DNA of 64,000 nt from Christiangramia lutea (lineage in GTDB: Bacteria > Bacteroidota > Bacteroidia > Flavobacteriales > Flavobacteriaceae). Shown here in pieces: positions 1 to 7,913 of this stretch. The position numbers and the translations under genes were made by a program. The stretch is taken from the NCBI RefSeq assembly GCF_022489035.1, contig NZ_JAKVTV010000001.1, positions 1,332,026-1,396,025 of the forward strand, given 5' to 3'. The notes under the pieces were generated by a model. That model was not told the DNA's origin and searched no databases. It worked only from the letters and a program-made list of their open reading frames with translations. Within the stretch, counting starts at the first letter, position 1. Each line of letters starts with the position of its first letter.

Positions 1-2
1 TG

Positions 3-704
3 TCTGAGGTTGCCGGAAGAATGGCTATTCAGCAAGGTGCGAAATATCTTGAAAAACCTGTAAAAGGTAAAGGTTTACTTCTAGGCGGCGTGCCGGGTGT
101 ACCTCCTGGAAAAGTTCTTGTTCTGGGTGCCGGAACTGTTGGTATTCAGGCAGCGAAAATGGCAGCAGGCCTAGGTGCGCAGGTTACCGTTCTGGATGTG
201 AATATGAATAAACTCAGGTATGTGAACGATATCATGCCGAGCCATGTAGTCACAGAATTTTCTAACGAATATAATATCAGGAAACATCTCCAAACTAGCG
301 ATCTTGTGGTTGGTGGAATTTTAATTACAGGTGCAAAAGCTCCAAAATTGATTACCAGGGATATGTTAAAACTAATGCAGCCAGGTGCAGTAATCGTGGA
401 TGTGGCGGTAGATCAGGGTGGTTGTGTTGAAACCACAAGACCAACTACTCACGAAGATCCTGCTTATATTATAGATGGCGTTGTTCATTATTGCGTGGCG
501 AATATGCCGGGAGCTGTTCCTTATACTTCAACTTTGGCACTTACTAATGTGACCTTACCTTATGTATTGAACCTTGCTGAAAATGGCTGGGAAAACGCAT
601 GTGAGAAAAATAATTCTCTTGCCAAAGGTTTAAATATTGTGAAAGGGACTATAGTTTGTGAGCCTATTCTAGCGGCCTTTGACTGGAACAAATCTTTTGC
701 CTAG
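3..704 (+). CDS. ald: Alanine dehydrogenase, C-terminal part (5' end outside window)
   Basis: The frame is open from base 3, so the start lies upstream and about the last 233 residues are visible. The enzyme converts L-alanine and NAD+ to pyruvate, ammonia and NADH in the cytoplasm. The segment holds the Rossmann dinucleotide motif VLGAGTVGIQAA, the DVAVDQGGCVETTRPTTHEDP-like block and the HYCVANMPGAVPYTST block, all typical of alanine dehydrogenase. The related transhydrogenase alpha subunit lacks the TTRPTTHEDP form. Its TAG stop overlaps the stop of the convergent rimM gene within a shared CTAG, so the two genes meet with no intergenic space and no room for a separate terminator. Confidence 0.93.
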   Translation, partial: SEVAGRMAIQQGAKYLEKPVKGKGLLLGGVPGVPPGKVLVLGAGTVGIQAAKMAAGLGAQVTVLDVNMNKLRYVNDIMPSHVVTEFSNEYNIRKHLQTSDLVVGGILITGAKAPKLITRDMLKLMQPGAVIVDVAVDQGGCVETTRPTTHEDPAYIIDGVVHYCVANMPGAVPYTSTLALTNVTLPYVLNLAENGWENACEKNNSLAKGLNIVKGTIVCEPILAAFDWNKSFA

Positions 705-1228
705 CCAAGGTAGAGATCGATAAGGCCTTCCGGGGTATTGACTTTCAGAAGTCTGTTGTTTTTGTCAACCTTTTCTATGAATTCATCATTCATGGGAATA
801 AGGATCTGCTTGCCGTCCTTTTCAATTTCGAAAAGTGCCTGCGCGGTAGAATCATTTATAGAAACGATTTTGCCAATATTTCCATGTTCGGTATCATGGA
901 CATCGAAACCAATGATCTCATGAAAATAGAACTTATCTTCAGGAAGTTTTGGAAGCAGGTTAAGTGGAAGGTATAATTCTGCTCCTATCATATCTTCAGC
1001 ATCTTCTTCAGAATCTATGTCTTCAAATTTGACGCGAAGCAGTGTGCTTTTGTGCAGGTAGGATCTTTCAATAAAAAATGGAACCAGATTATCGTTGTAT
1101 TCAACGAAAACTGATTCCATTTCTGTGTAAGTTTCAGGTTCATCGGTGTCCAGTTTTATGAGCACCTCACCTTTAAAGCTAAATTTCGCAACGATTTTTC
1201 CCAGGTAGAAGCATTCTTCCTTAGTCAT
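701..1228 (-). CDS. rimM: Ribosome maturation factor RimM
   Basis: 175 residues, normal length for RimM, which binds S19 and helps maturation of the 30S head. The N-terminal RimM barrel starts with LGKIVAKFSFKGEVLIK, and the C-terminal PRC-barrel contains GFDVHDTEHGNIGKIVSI and a late ILIPMNDEFIEKVD stretch, the usual RimM ending. It lies 13 bases downstream of rpsP on the same strand, the common rpsP-rimM pair, so both should be read from the rpsP promoter. Its stop overlaps that of the convergent alanine dehydrogenase gene. Confidence 0.95.
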   Translation of the reverse strand: MTKEECFYLGKIVAKFSFKGEVLIKLDTDEPETYTEMESVFVEYNDNLVPFFIERSYLHKSTLLRVKFEDIDSEEDAEDMIGAELYLPLNLLPKLPEDKFYFHEIIGFDVHDTEHGNIGKIVSINDSTAQALFEIEKDGKQILIPMNDEFIEKVDKNNRLLKVNTPEGLIDLYLG

Positions 1229-1241
1229 CGCGAGTTGCTAT

Positions 1242-1835
1242 TTAAGCGTCTTTTTTGTCTTCAGTTTTAGCTTCTTCTGCGGTAGCAGCGCCCACTTCTT
1301 CTTCAGCATTTTCTACAGTAGCTTCATCTGTCGCTTCTGCAGTAGCAGCTTCAGCCTCAGCCGCTGCAACAGCCTCTGCTTCTTCAGCTTCTTTTACTTC
1401 AGCTTCACGCTTAGCGTTTACTTCTTTTTCGGCTTCAAGAGCCTTCGCTTTTTCAGCTTCTTTAGCTTTTTCTAAAGAATCTTTTTTAGCATCTACTTTT
1501 CCTTCTTTTTCCTCTAACCATGCTTTGAATTTCTCTTCAGCCTGCTCTTCAGTCAAAGCTCCTTTTCTCACTCCACCTGCAAGGTGTTTCTTAAGAAGGG
1601 CTCCTTTGTAAGAAAGGATAGCGCGAGCGGTATCAGTTGGCTGGGCACCGTTTTGTAACCATTTAACAGCTCCGTCTACATCAAGTTCGATTGTAGCTGG
1701 ATTAGTGTTAGGGTTATAGATTCCCAATTTCTCCAAAAATTTACCATCTCTTTTTGCGCGGGTATCCGCTGCAACGATCCAGAAAAAAGGTTTTCCTTTT
1801 TTACCGTGTCTTTGTAATCTTAATTTTACTGGCAT
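1242..1835 (-). CDS. rpsP: 30S ribosomal protein S16 with long charged C-terminal tail
   Basis: The first ~80 residues are S16: [20 protein letters not shown], then the [15 protein letters not shown] motif. S16 is normally 80-90 residues, whereas this protein has 197. The extra ~110 residues are nearly all Ala, Glu and Lys and should form a long helix or a disordered acidic tail. Tails of this kind are known in Bacteroidota S16, so this is a lineage trait rather than a fusion artefact. The ATG start fits the S16 N-terminus exactly. It is the first gene of the rpsP-rimM operon, with a promoter and a leader hairpin just upstream on the same strand. Confidence 0.95.
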   Translation of the reverse strand: MPVKLRLQRHGKKGKPFFWIVAADTRAKRDGKFLEKLGIYNPNTNPATIELDVDGAVKWLQNGAQPTDTARAILSYKGALLKKHLAGGVRKGALTEEQAEEKFKAWLEEKEGKVDAKKDSLEKAKEAEKAKALEAEKEVNAKREAEVKEAEEAEAVAAAEAEAATAEATDEATVENAEEEVGAATAEEAKTEDKKDA

Positions 1836-1849
1836 AAAAATTAAATTTT

Positions 1850-1864
1850 GGGGTTCTCGACCCC
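1850..1864 (-). promoter_or_regulatory. Hairpin in the rpsP leader
   Basis: A perfect 5-bp stem (GGGGT with ACCCC on the plus strand) with a 5-base loop lies 14 bases before the rpsP ATG, inside the predicted 5' UTR. It could be part of an autoregulatory ribosomal-protein leader. I recall that S16 leader candidates have been proposed for Flavobacteriia, but cannot confirm a match here. Confidence 0.35.
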
Positions 1865-1881
1865 GGTTATTAATAAGTGTG

Positions 1882-1911
1882 CAAAGATACTACATTTTTC
1901 TAATTTTCAAC
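1882..1911 (-). promoter_or_regulatory. Promoter of rpsP-rimM
   Basis: Read on the minus strand, GTTG (1911-1908) is followed after 18 bases by TATCTTTG (1889-1882), an exact match to the Bacteroidota -7 consensus TAnnTTTG. It lies about 47 bases before the rpsP start codon. Confidence 0.7.
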
Positions 1912-2048
1912 TTTTTATCGATATAATTTTTTGTAGGCTAATTATGTGTAGTTCAGGCTCTTCTGGCAGGTTCTTTAGGAAGAATTTTAGTTAAAATACA
2001 GGTCTGCTGTTAAAAGAGGTTAATTAGTGCTAAACCCTGTTAAATAGA

Positions 2049-2079
2049 TTGTTAGAGCAGGTTGTCGACCTTATCTTTA
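2049..2079 (+). promoter_or_regulatory. Probable promoter of the DUF2383 gene
   Basis: TTG (2049-2051), a 20-base spacer and TATCTTTA (2072-2079) match seven of eight bases of the Bacteroidota -7 element. The start codon is 24 bases downstream. The rest of the gap between rpsP and this gene shows nothing else I can identify. Confidence 0.45.
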
Positions 2080-2103
2080 CCTGAATGAAAAAGAAAATTA
2101 TCC

Positions 2104-2550
2104 ATGAGTTATTCAAATCAAATTGCTGAAAAATTAAACGAATTATTACAAAAGAATTATGATGCAGAGAAAGGTTATAAGCTTGCTGCTGAAAAAGTTA
2201 AGAATGAGCGGCTAAAAAGTTTCTTTTCTGAACGAGCATCTGAAAGATATGACTTCGGACATGAATTAAAGTCTGAAATAAGGAATTTTGGTGAAAATCC
2301 CGAAAAAGGTACTAGCCTGGCGGGAGATGCACATAGGTCCTGGATGAATTTAAAAGCTAGTCTTTCAAATGATAAAGATGAGGCAGTTCTTGAAGAAGCC
2401 GTTCGCGGTGAGAAATCTGCAGTTGAAGAATATGAGAACATTTTGAAGGAATCTGAATTGCCTGCCTCTACCGGCAACATTTTATTGAAACAGAAGAATG
2501 CGATCATAGCGTCATTAAACGAAGTAAAAGCACTGGAAAACCAGGCATAA
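2104..2550 (+). CDS. DUF2383 / PA2169-type four-helix ferritin-like protein
   Basis: 148 residues and almost wholly helical. The pattern is that of the PA2169/DUF2383 family: an N-terminal helix with LNELLQKNYDAEKGYKLAAE, a FFSERASERYDFGHELKSEI helix, a RSWMNLKASL helix after a short loop, and a final EEAVRGEKSAVEEYENIL helix with regularly spaced Glu residues. Members have a ferritin-like four-helix fold, and several are linked to stress or stationary phase. A metal site is possible but not proven, and no enzymatic role is known to me. It has its own promoter and a strong terminator downstream, so it is probably monocistronic. Confidence 0.8.
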   Translation: MSYSNQIAEKLNELLQKNYDAEKGYKLAAEKVKNERLKSFFSERASERYDFGHELKSEIRNFGENPEKGTSLAGDAHRSWMNLKASLSNDKDEAVLEEAVRGEKSAVEEYENILKESELPASTGNILLKQKNAIIASLNEVKALENQA

Positions 2551-2672
2551 TTTACTACTATAAAGATCTTTCGGGAAAATCACCCCAATGACACGATACT
2601 GAAGGATTCATATACCCAAAGATGCGAGCAATGTTTGATTGAAGTAGTAGTAGTTTTTAGTGTTCGTATCAG
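2551..2672 (+). other. Untranslated 3' stretch before the terminator
   Basis: About 120 bases with no ORF lie between the DUF2383 stop and its terminator. An 8-base match (TACTACTA at 2553-2560 with TAGTAGTA at 2645-2652) could close the segment into one long-range stem. This may be an mRNA 3' UTR or a processed small RNA. The downstream arm is a short TAG repeat, so chance pairing is possible. Confidence 0.25.
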
Positions 2673-2718
2673 GCCTCACAAATTATCTGATTTTTCAGAA
2701 TTTTGTGAGGCTTTTTTT
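2673..2718 (+). terminator. Rho-independent terminator after the DUF2383 gene
   Basis: GCCTCACAAATT pairs with AATTTTGTGAGGC around a short loop and is followed by seven T residues. Confidence 0.85.
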
Positions 2719-2787
2719 ATGGTTAATAATTCCTGAAAACAAAGTTTTATTTCAGGAATAATGTTCCTTATTTTAGCCCGGATGGTT

Positions 2788-2795
2788 TAATTTTG
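2788..2795 (+). promoter_or_regulatory. Candidate -7 element for dnaE
   Basis: TAATTTTG is an exact TAnnTTTG match 43 bases before the dnaE start codon. No clear TTTG lies at the right distance upstream, so only half of the promoter is supported. Confidence 0.35.
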
Positions 2796-2838
2796 CAAAC
2801 CATATTTTTACTTCATTAAGGCATAAAATCTCTAAGGA

Positions 2839-5800
2839 ATGTACCTCATTTTTGATACTGAAACAACCGGACTTCCCAAGCGCTGGGACGCTCCTTTAAC
2901 CGATTCTGATAACTGGCCGCGATGTATACAGATCGCATGGCAGGTGCACGACGAGATGGGGAACCTGGTGGAAAATCAGGATTACCTGGTGCAGCCGGAA
3001 GGTTTTGATATTCCTTATGATTCTGAACGTATTCATGGTATTTCTACAGACCTTGCCAAGGAGCAGGGAATTCCTCTTGATGAGGTTTTGGAAAAGTTCA
3101 ATGCGGCTTTGCAAAAATCGAAGTTCGTCGTAGGTCAGAATGTAGGTTTTGACCTTAATATTATGGGCGCAGAATTCATCAGGAGGGATTTTGATAATTC
3201 CTTGCAGGAAATGCCGGTTCTTGACACCTGTACAGAAAAGACTGCTGAGTTGTGTAAGATCCCCGGAGGTCGTGGAGGTAAATTCAAATTACCAACCTTA
3301 ACCGAATTACACGAATTCCTATTCGACGAAGCCTTTGCAGAGGCTCACAATGCTACTGCCGACGTAGAAGCGACTACCCGTTGTTTTCTTGAACTTGTTA
3401 GGCAGAGAATCTACACTGTAGAAGAGCTGGATGTGCCTTCAGATTATTTTGAGAATTTCTCTGAGCAGAATCCAAATAGGATTGAACTTATCGGGTTGAA
3501 GCATATTAACCTTAAAAAAGCTTCAGATAAGATCAGGAAAAGGCTGGAAAAACAACAGCCTTCAGATGATATCTCAAAGGAAGAAATCCAGGAGAATCTG
3601 GAAAAACTGGATGAGGTTCCTTTTGCACACTTGCATAACCATTCACAGTTTTCAGTATTACAGTCTACTATAAGTATCCCAGATCTTGTTGCCGCGGCAG
3701 CAGAAGAAGATATGAATGCCGTTGCGCTAACCGATCATGCCAACATGATGGGGGCCTTTCATTTTGTAAAGGAAATTGGAACCTATAATAAGAGTATAAA
3801 AGAACATAATGCGACCGCGGAAGAAAATGGTGAGGACCTGAAAAAGCCATTAAAGGCCATCGTAGGTTGTGAATTCTTCGTGTGTGAAAATCATACTGAC
3901 AAAAGCCGGAAGGATAATGGTTACCAGGTGGTGATGTTAGCCAAGAATAAAAATGGTTACCATAACCTGGCGAAAATGTCTTCCCTGGCCTATACAGATG
4001 GATTCTATTATGTGCCGCGTATAGATAAGGAAGTCATAAAAAAATATAAAGAGGATGTGATCGTCCTCACTGGGAATCTCTATGGAGAAGTTCCAAGTAA
4101 GATCCTGAATGTTGGAGAAAAGCAGGCGGAAGAAGCATTGTTTTGGTGGAAAGCAGAATTTGGAGAGGATCTTTACATAGAAATTATGCGTCACAACCAG
4201 GAAGATGAAAACAGGGTAAACCCTATCCTGGAAGAGTTCTCTAAAAAGCATGATATAAAAATAGTTGCGACCAATAATACTTATTACTGGAAACAGGAAG
4301 ATGCCAATGCCCACGATATTTTACTTTGTGTGAAAGATGGGGAGAAGCAGGCGACGCCAATAGGTCGTGGTCGTGGTTACAGGTACGGACTGCCGAATGA
4401 AGAATATTACTTCAAATCTGGTAGCGAGATGAAGAAACTTTTCAAGGATCTGCCTGATGCGATTTCGAATATCCAGGAGATCGTTGATAAAATTGAGCCT
4501 TTTGAGCTTGCCAGGGATGTATTACTTCCAGCTTTTGAGATCCCGGAAGAATTTCAGAGTGAAGAAGATCTGGTTGACGGCGGAAAAAGAGGGGAAAATG
4601 CTTTTTTAAAACATATCACTTTTGAAGGTGCAAAAAAGCGTTATCCTGAAATCACCCCGGAAATAGAAGAACGTCTAAACTTCGAATTATCAGTAATTGA
4701 AAATACCGGTTATCCCGGTTACTTCCTTATTGTGGAAGATTTTATCCGGGCTGCACGGGAAATGGGCGTTTCGGTAGGGCCGGGACGTGGTTCTGCTGCA
4801 GGATCTGTGGTAGCCTACTGTCTCTGGATCACCAATATCGATCCTATGAAGTATGATCTGCTTTTTGAGCGTTTCCTGAATCCGGACCGTGTGAGTATGC
4901 CCGATATTGATATTGATTTTGATGATGAAGGTCGAAGCCGGGTTATGGATTACGTGATCAAGAAATACGGTGCTAATCAGGTAGCTCAGATCATCACTTA
5001 TGGTACCATGGCCGCGAAATCTTCTATTCGCGATACGGCCAGGGTACTAGACCTTCCTTTAATGGAAGCTGATAGAATAGCGAAACTTATCCCGAACACA
5101 AAACTCGGAAAACTTTTCGCGATGGACGATAAGACGATCAAGTCTAAGTTCCGTGGAGATGAAGTGGAAAAGATCAATGAGCTTTTCAATATTTCAGAAG
5201 GAGATGATCTGGAAGCGGAAACCATTAACCAGGCTCGAGTTCTGGAAGGTTCCGTTCGAAATACGGGAATACATGCCTGTGGGGTGATCATTACCCCGGG
5301 TGATATTACTAATTATGTACCGGTTTCGGTTGCTAAGGATTCCGACCTTTATGTCACCCAGTTCGATAACTCGGTAGTGGAAAGCGCCGGTCTATTAAAA
5401 ATGGATTTCCTGGGTCTTAAAACGCTAACCTTAATTAAGGATACCGTAAAGATCGTAAAGGGTAGACATAATATTGATCTTGATCCGGATAGTTTCCCGC
5501 TTGATGATGAGGAAACCTACAAATTATTCCAGAGAGGTGAGACCATTGGGATATTCCAGTATGAATCTCCAGGAATGCAAAAGCACATGCAGTCTTTAAA
5601 ACCAACGGTTTTTGATGACCTCATTGCCATGAATGCTCTTTACCGTCCTGGACCAATGGAATATATACCAAGTTTCATTGCCCGGAAGCACGGCGAGGAA
5701 GAGATCGCTTATGACCTTCCGGAAATGGAAGAATATCTTGAAGAAACCTACGGGATTACGGTCTACCAGGAGCAGGTGATGCTTCTGTCGCAGAAGCTTG

Positions 5801-7224
5801 CCGGATTTACCAAGGGTGAAGCCGATATGCTTCGTAAAGCCATGGGTAAAAAGATCGCTGCGCTTCTTGCAGAATTGAAACCGAAATTTATTGGCGGGGG
5901 AGAGGAAAAAGGACATCCTACTGAAGTTTTAGAGAAGATCTGGAAAGACTGGGAGGCTTTTGCTTCTTATGCCTTTAATAAATCTCACTCCACCTGTTAT
6001 GCCTGGATTGCCTACCAGACAGCTTACTTAAAAGCACATTATCCTGCGGAATACATGGCGGCGGTGCTTTCGAATAACATGAACGACATCAAGCAGGTTA
6101 CTTTCTTCATGGAAGAATGTAAACGTATGAAGCTTAACGTTCTTGGGCCTGATGTGAATGAATCTTACTATAAATTCTCGGTAAATAAAGACAACGCAGT
6201 TCGGTTTGGAATGGGAGCGATCAAGGGAGTTGGAGCCGGAGCTGTGGCTACGATCGTAGAGAATAGAAAAACAAAAGAAGGTCCGTATCGTTCTATTTTC
6301 GATATGGCCAAAAGAATAGACCTTAGGGCCGCCAACAAAAAAGCCTTTGAAAATCTTGCATTAGCCGGAGGGTTTGATGGGTTTGGAAATACACATAGAG
6401 CTCAATACTTCCATGATGATGGAAGCGGAATGAGCTTTCTGGAAAAGGTGGTTAAATACGCTCAGAAGTTTCAGGAGAATCAGAATTCATCACAGGTGAG
6501 CCTTTTCGGTGAATCCAGTGATGTTCAGATCCCGGAGCCTGAAGTTCCTCCTTGTGATGAATGGGGGACCATGGAGAAATTACGCCGCGAAAAAGAAGTA
6601 GTAGGAATCTATATTTCTGGTCACCCGCTTGATGATTTCAAAATAGAGATGAATTATTTCTGTAACGGCAAACTTTCAGATTTTAGAGACCTGGAAACAA
6701 TTGTGAATCGAGAGCTAACCGTTGGATGCGTAGTTGTGGATGTGCAACACAGGGTTTCTAAAAATGGAAAAGGCTGGGCCATCTTTACCGTGGAAGATTA
6801 CGATGAATCTTATGAATTCAAGATCTTCGGGGAAGAGTATTTGAAGATGAAACATTTCTTTGTTCCGAATAACTTTATTCATATGAAAGCCTTTGTAAAG
6901 GAAGGCTGGACTAATAAGGATACCGGGAAGAAAGGTGAGCCACGAATACAGTTCAGGGATATGAACCTGTTGCATGATATAATGGATAAGAATGCTAAAA
7001 AGCTGACTATCCAGATGAATATTGATGATCTTAAGAATGAGAAAATAGAGTGGTTGAAAGACACATTTTTATCGCATAAAGGCGATTGTCATCTGAATTT
7101 CGTGGTGTATGAAATGAAGGAGCAGGTAAAACTGAGAATGCCTAGCAGAAAGCATAAGATCAAGATCTCCCAGGAACTTATTGAAATGCTGGAGAAGGAA
7201 CAATTTATGTATAAGTTGAACTAG
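2839..7224 (+). CDS. dnaE: DNA polymerase III alpha subunit with N-terminal DEDDh exonuclease
   Basis: 1,461 residues, about 300 longer than E. coli DnaE. Residues 1-~190 are a DnaQ-like proofreading exonuclease: FDTETTGLP (Exo I), VGQNVGFDLN (Exo II) and the HNATADVEAT block (Exo III, H-x-x-x-x-D). A PHP domain follows (AHLHNHSQFSVL, ALTDHANMMG). The polymerase palm carries PDIDIDFDD with D689 and D691, and the third acidic residue is D856 in MDFLGLKTL, matching E. coli D401, D403 and D555. An OB-type nucleic-acid-binding region lies near the end. The exonuclease-DnaE fusion is the usual arrangement in many Bacteroidota, so proofreading is built into the replicase rather than supplied only by a separate epsilon subunit. 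Start: ATG with the Exo I motif at residues 5-12. Confidence 0.96.
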   Translation: MYLIFDTETTGLPKRWDAPLTDSDNWPRCIQIAWQVHDEMGNLVENQDYLVQPEGFDIPYDSERIHGISTDLAKEQGIPLDEVLEKFNAALQKSKFVVGQNVGFDLNIMGAEFIRRDFDNSLQEMPVLDTCTEKTAELCKIPGGRGGKFKLPTLTELHEFLFDEAFAEAHNATADVEATTRCFLELVRQRIYTVEELDVPSDYFENFSEQNPNRIELIGLKHINLKKASDKIRKRLEKQQPSDDISKEEIQENLEKLDEVPFAHLHNHSQFSVLQSTISIPDLVAAAAEEDMNAVALTDHANMMGAFHFVKEIGTYNKSIKEHNATAEENGEDLKKPLKAIVGCEFFVCENHTDKSRKDNGYQVVMLAKNKNGYHNLAKMSSLAYTDGFYYVPRIDKEVIKKYKEDVIVLTGNLYGEVPSKILNVGEKQAEEALFWWKAEFGEDLYIEIMRHNQEDENRVNPILEEFSKKHDIKIVATNNTYYWKQEDANAHDILLCVKDGEKQATPIGRGRGYRYGLPNEEYYFKSGSEMKKLFKDLPDAISNIQEIVDKIEPFELARDVLLPAFEIPEEFQSEEDLVDGGKRGENAFLKHITFEGAKKRYPEITPEIEERLNFELSVIENTGYPGYFLIVEDFIRAAREMGVSVGPGRGSAAGSVVAYCLWITNIDPMKYDLLFERFLNPDRVSMPDIDIDFDDEGRSRVMDYVIKKYGANQVAQIITYGTMAAKSSIRDTARVLDLPLMEADRIAKLIPNTKLGKLFAMDDKTIKSKFRGDEVEKINELFNISEGDDLEAETINQARVLEGSVRNTGIHACGVIITPGDITNYVPVSVAKDSDLYVTQFDNSVVESAGLLKMDFLGLKTLTLIKDTVKIVKGRHNIDLDPDSFPLDDEETYKLFQRGETIGIFQYESPGMQKHMQSLKPTVFDDLIAMNALYRPGPMEYIPSFIARKHGEEEIAYDLPEMEEYLEETYGITVYQEQVMLLSQKLAGFTKGEADMLRKAMGKKIAALLAELKPKFIGGGEEKGHPTEVLEKIWKDWEAFASYAFNKSHSTCYAWIAYQTAYLKAHYPAEYMAAVLSNNMNDIKQVTFFMEECKRMKLNVLGPDVNESYYKFSVNKDNAVRFGMGAIKGVGAGAVATIVENRKTKEGPYRSIFDMAKRIDLRAANKKAFENLALAGGFDGFGNTHRAQYFHDDGSGMSFLEKVVKYAQKFQENQNSSQVSLFGESSDVQIPEPEVPPCDEWGTMEKLRREKEVVGIYISGHPLDDFKIEMNYFCNGKLSDFRDLETIVNRELTVGCVVVDVQHRVSKNGKGWAIFTVEDYDESYEFKIFGEEYLKMKHFFVPNNFIHMKAFVKEGWTNKDTGKKGEPRIQFRDMNLLHDIMDKNAKKLTIQMNIDDLKNEKIEWLKDTFLSHKGDCHLNFVVYEMKEQVKLRMPSRKHKIKISQELIEMLEKEQFMYKLN

Positions 7225-7236
7225 CTCTAATTCCTT

Positions 7237-7265
7237 ATCCTGAACTAGTTTCAGGATCTTTTTTC
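7237..7265 (+). terminator. Terminator after dnaE
   Basis: ATCCTGAA and TTCAGGAT form a perfect 8-bp stem with a 5-base loop, followed by a T-rich run. Confidence 0.7.
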
Positions 7266-7270
7266 TTGAG

Positions 7271-7291
7271 AAGCTGAAACAAGTTCAGCTT
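7271..7291. repeat. Small palindromic intergenic element
   Basis: AAGCTGAA-ACAAG-TTCAGCTT is a perfect 8-bp inverted repeat directly after the dnaE terminator, which shares the CTGAA/TTCAG core. Similar CTGAAACAAGTTCAG elements are scattered between genes in flavobacterial genomes as far as I know. Only this pair is visible here. Confidence 0.4.
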
Positions 7292-7320
7292 GACGGAATC
7301 TCCAATGAAAAGGAAATGAT

Positions 7321-7396
7321 CTGGGCCAGGGATAGAGGCGAGCTACCATGTAGCGCCGAAAGCCCGACCACTCGCGTAAGCGAGGGGAGGCCCCCA
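7321..7396 (+). ncRNA. Structured RNA-like element between dnaE and trxA
   Basis: The 76-base stretch folds by eye into a three-way junction. The outer stem is GGGCC (7323-7327) with GGCCC (7389-7393). One hairpin pairs GGC/GCTA (7337-7345) with TAGC/GCC (7351-7357). A second is CTCGC-GTAA-GCGAG (7371-7384), with a GNRA-like loop. The junction carries CAGGGATAGA and GAAAGCCCGACC. It resembles the Flavo-1 RNA class as I remember it, but this is from memory. It could also be a repeated intergenic element. It lies about 115 bases before trxA. Confidence 0.5.
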
Positions 7397-7510
7397 AATA
7401 AGACGAACCAATATGCTCATAGTCAAATGTAATATTGGTGTTGTAAGGAATATTTATTTTATTGACTACTTTTACGAATCAAATTAAAAACAATAAAAAA
7501 ATAACATATT

Positions 7511-7828
7511 ATGGCTGTTGAAATAACTGACGCGAATTTTGAAGAACAGGTACTTAAAAGTGATAAGCCTGTAATGGTAGATTTTTGGGCTGCATGGTGC
7601 GGACCTTGTAGAATGGTTGGACCAATCATCGATGAAATTAGTACTGAATATGACGGGAAAGCCGTTGTTGGTAAGCTTGATGTTGATGCGAACCAGGAAT
7701 TTGCTGCTAAATATGGAGTAAGAAACATTCCTACCGTTCTTGTTTTTCAAAATGGAGAAGTTGTAGGACGTCAGGTTGGAGTAGCTCCAAAACAAACTTA
7801 TGCTGATGCAATAGACCAGTTATTGTAA
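7511..7828 (+). CDS. trxA: Thioredoxin
   Basis: 105 residues, normal length. The redox site is WAAWCGPCRM with cysteines C30 and C33, and the cis-proline motif is RNIPTVLVF. It reduces protein disulfides in the cytoplasm, with electrons from thioredoxin reductase. There is no signal peptide, so it is not one of the periplasmic TlpA-type thioredoxins common in this phylum. It is probably monocistronic, with its own terminator downstream. Confidence 0.97.
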   Translation: MAVEITDANFEEQVLKSDKPVMVDFWAAWCGPCRMVGPIIDEISTEYDGKAVVGKLDVDANQEFAAKYGVRNIPTVLVFQNGEVVGRQVGVAPKQTYADAIDQLL

Positions 7829-7854
7829 TAATAACTGAAATCATATAAAAATTG

Positions 7855-7882
7855 AGCCTCGCTATTTGCGGGGCTTTTTTTA
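7855..7882 (+). terminator. Terminator after trxA
   Basis: AGCCTCGC and GCGGGGCT pair with one G-U, loop TATTT, followed by a run of T. Confidence 0.85.
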
Positions 7883-7913
7883 TTCATAAACTTGAATTAC
7901 TTTAAGGCATCTT

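Noticed and set aside
1255..1611. Plus-strand ORF of 118 codons opposite rpsP.
   Set aside because: It is the antisense of the Ala/Glu/Lys-rich S16 tail. The Ser/Ala-rich translation is what that tail gives when read backwards.
7237..7291. The paired CTGAA/TTCAG palindromes behind dnaE as ends of an insertion sequence.
   Set aside because: There is no transposase ORF, and the first palindrome is explained as a terminator. A small intergenic repeat is enough.
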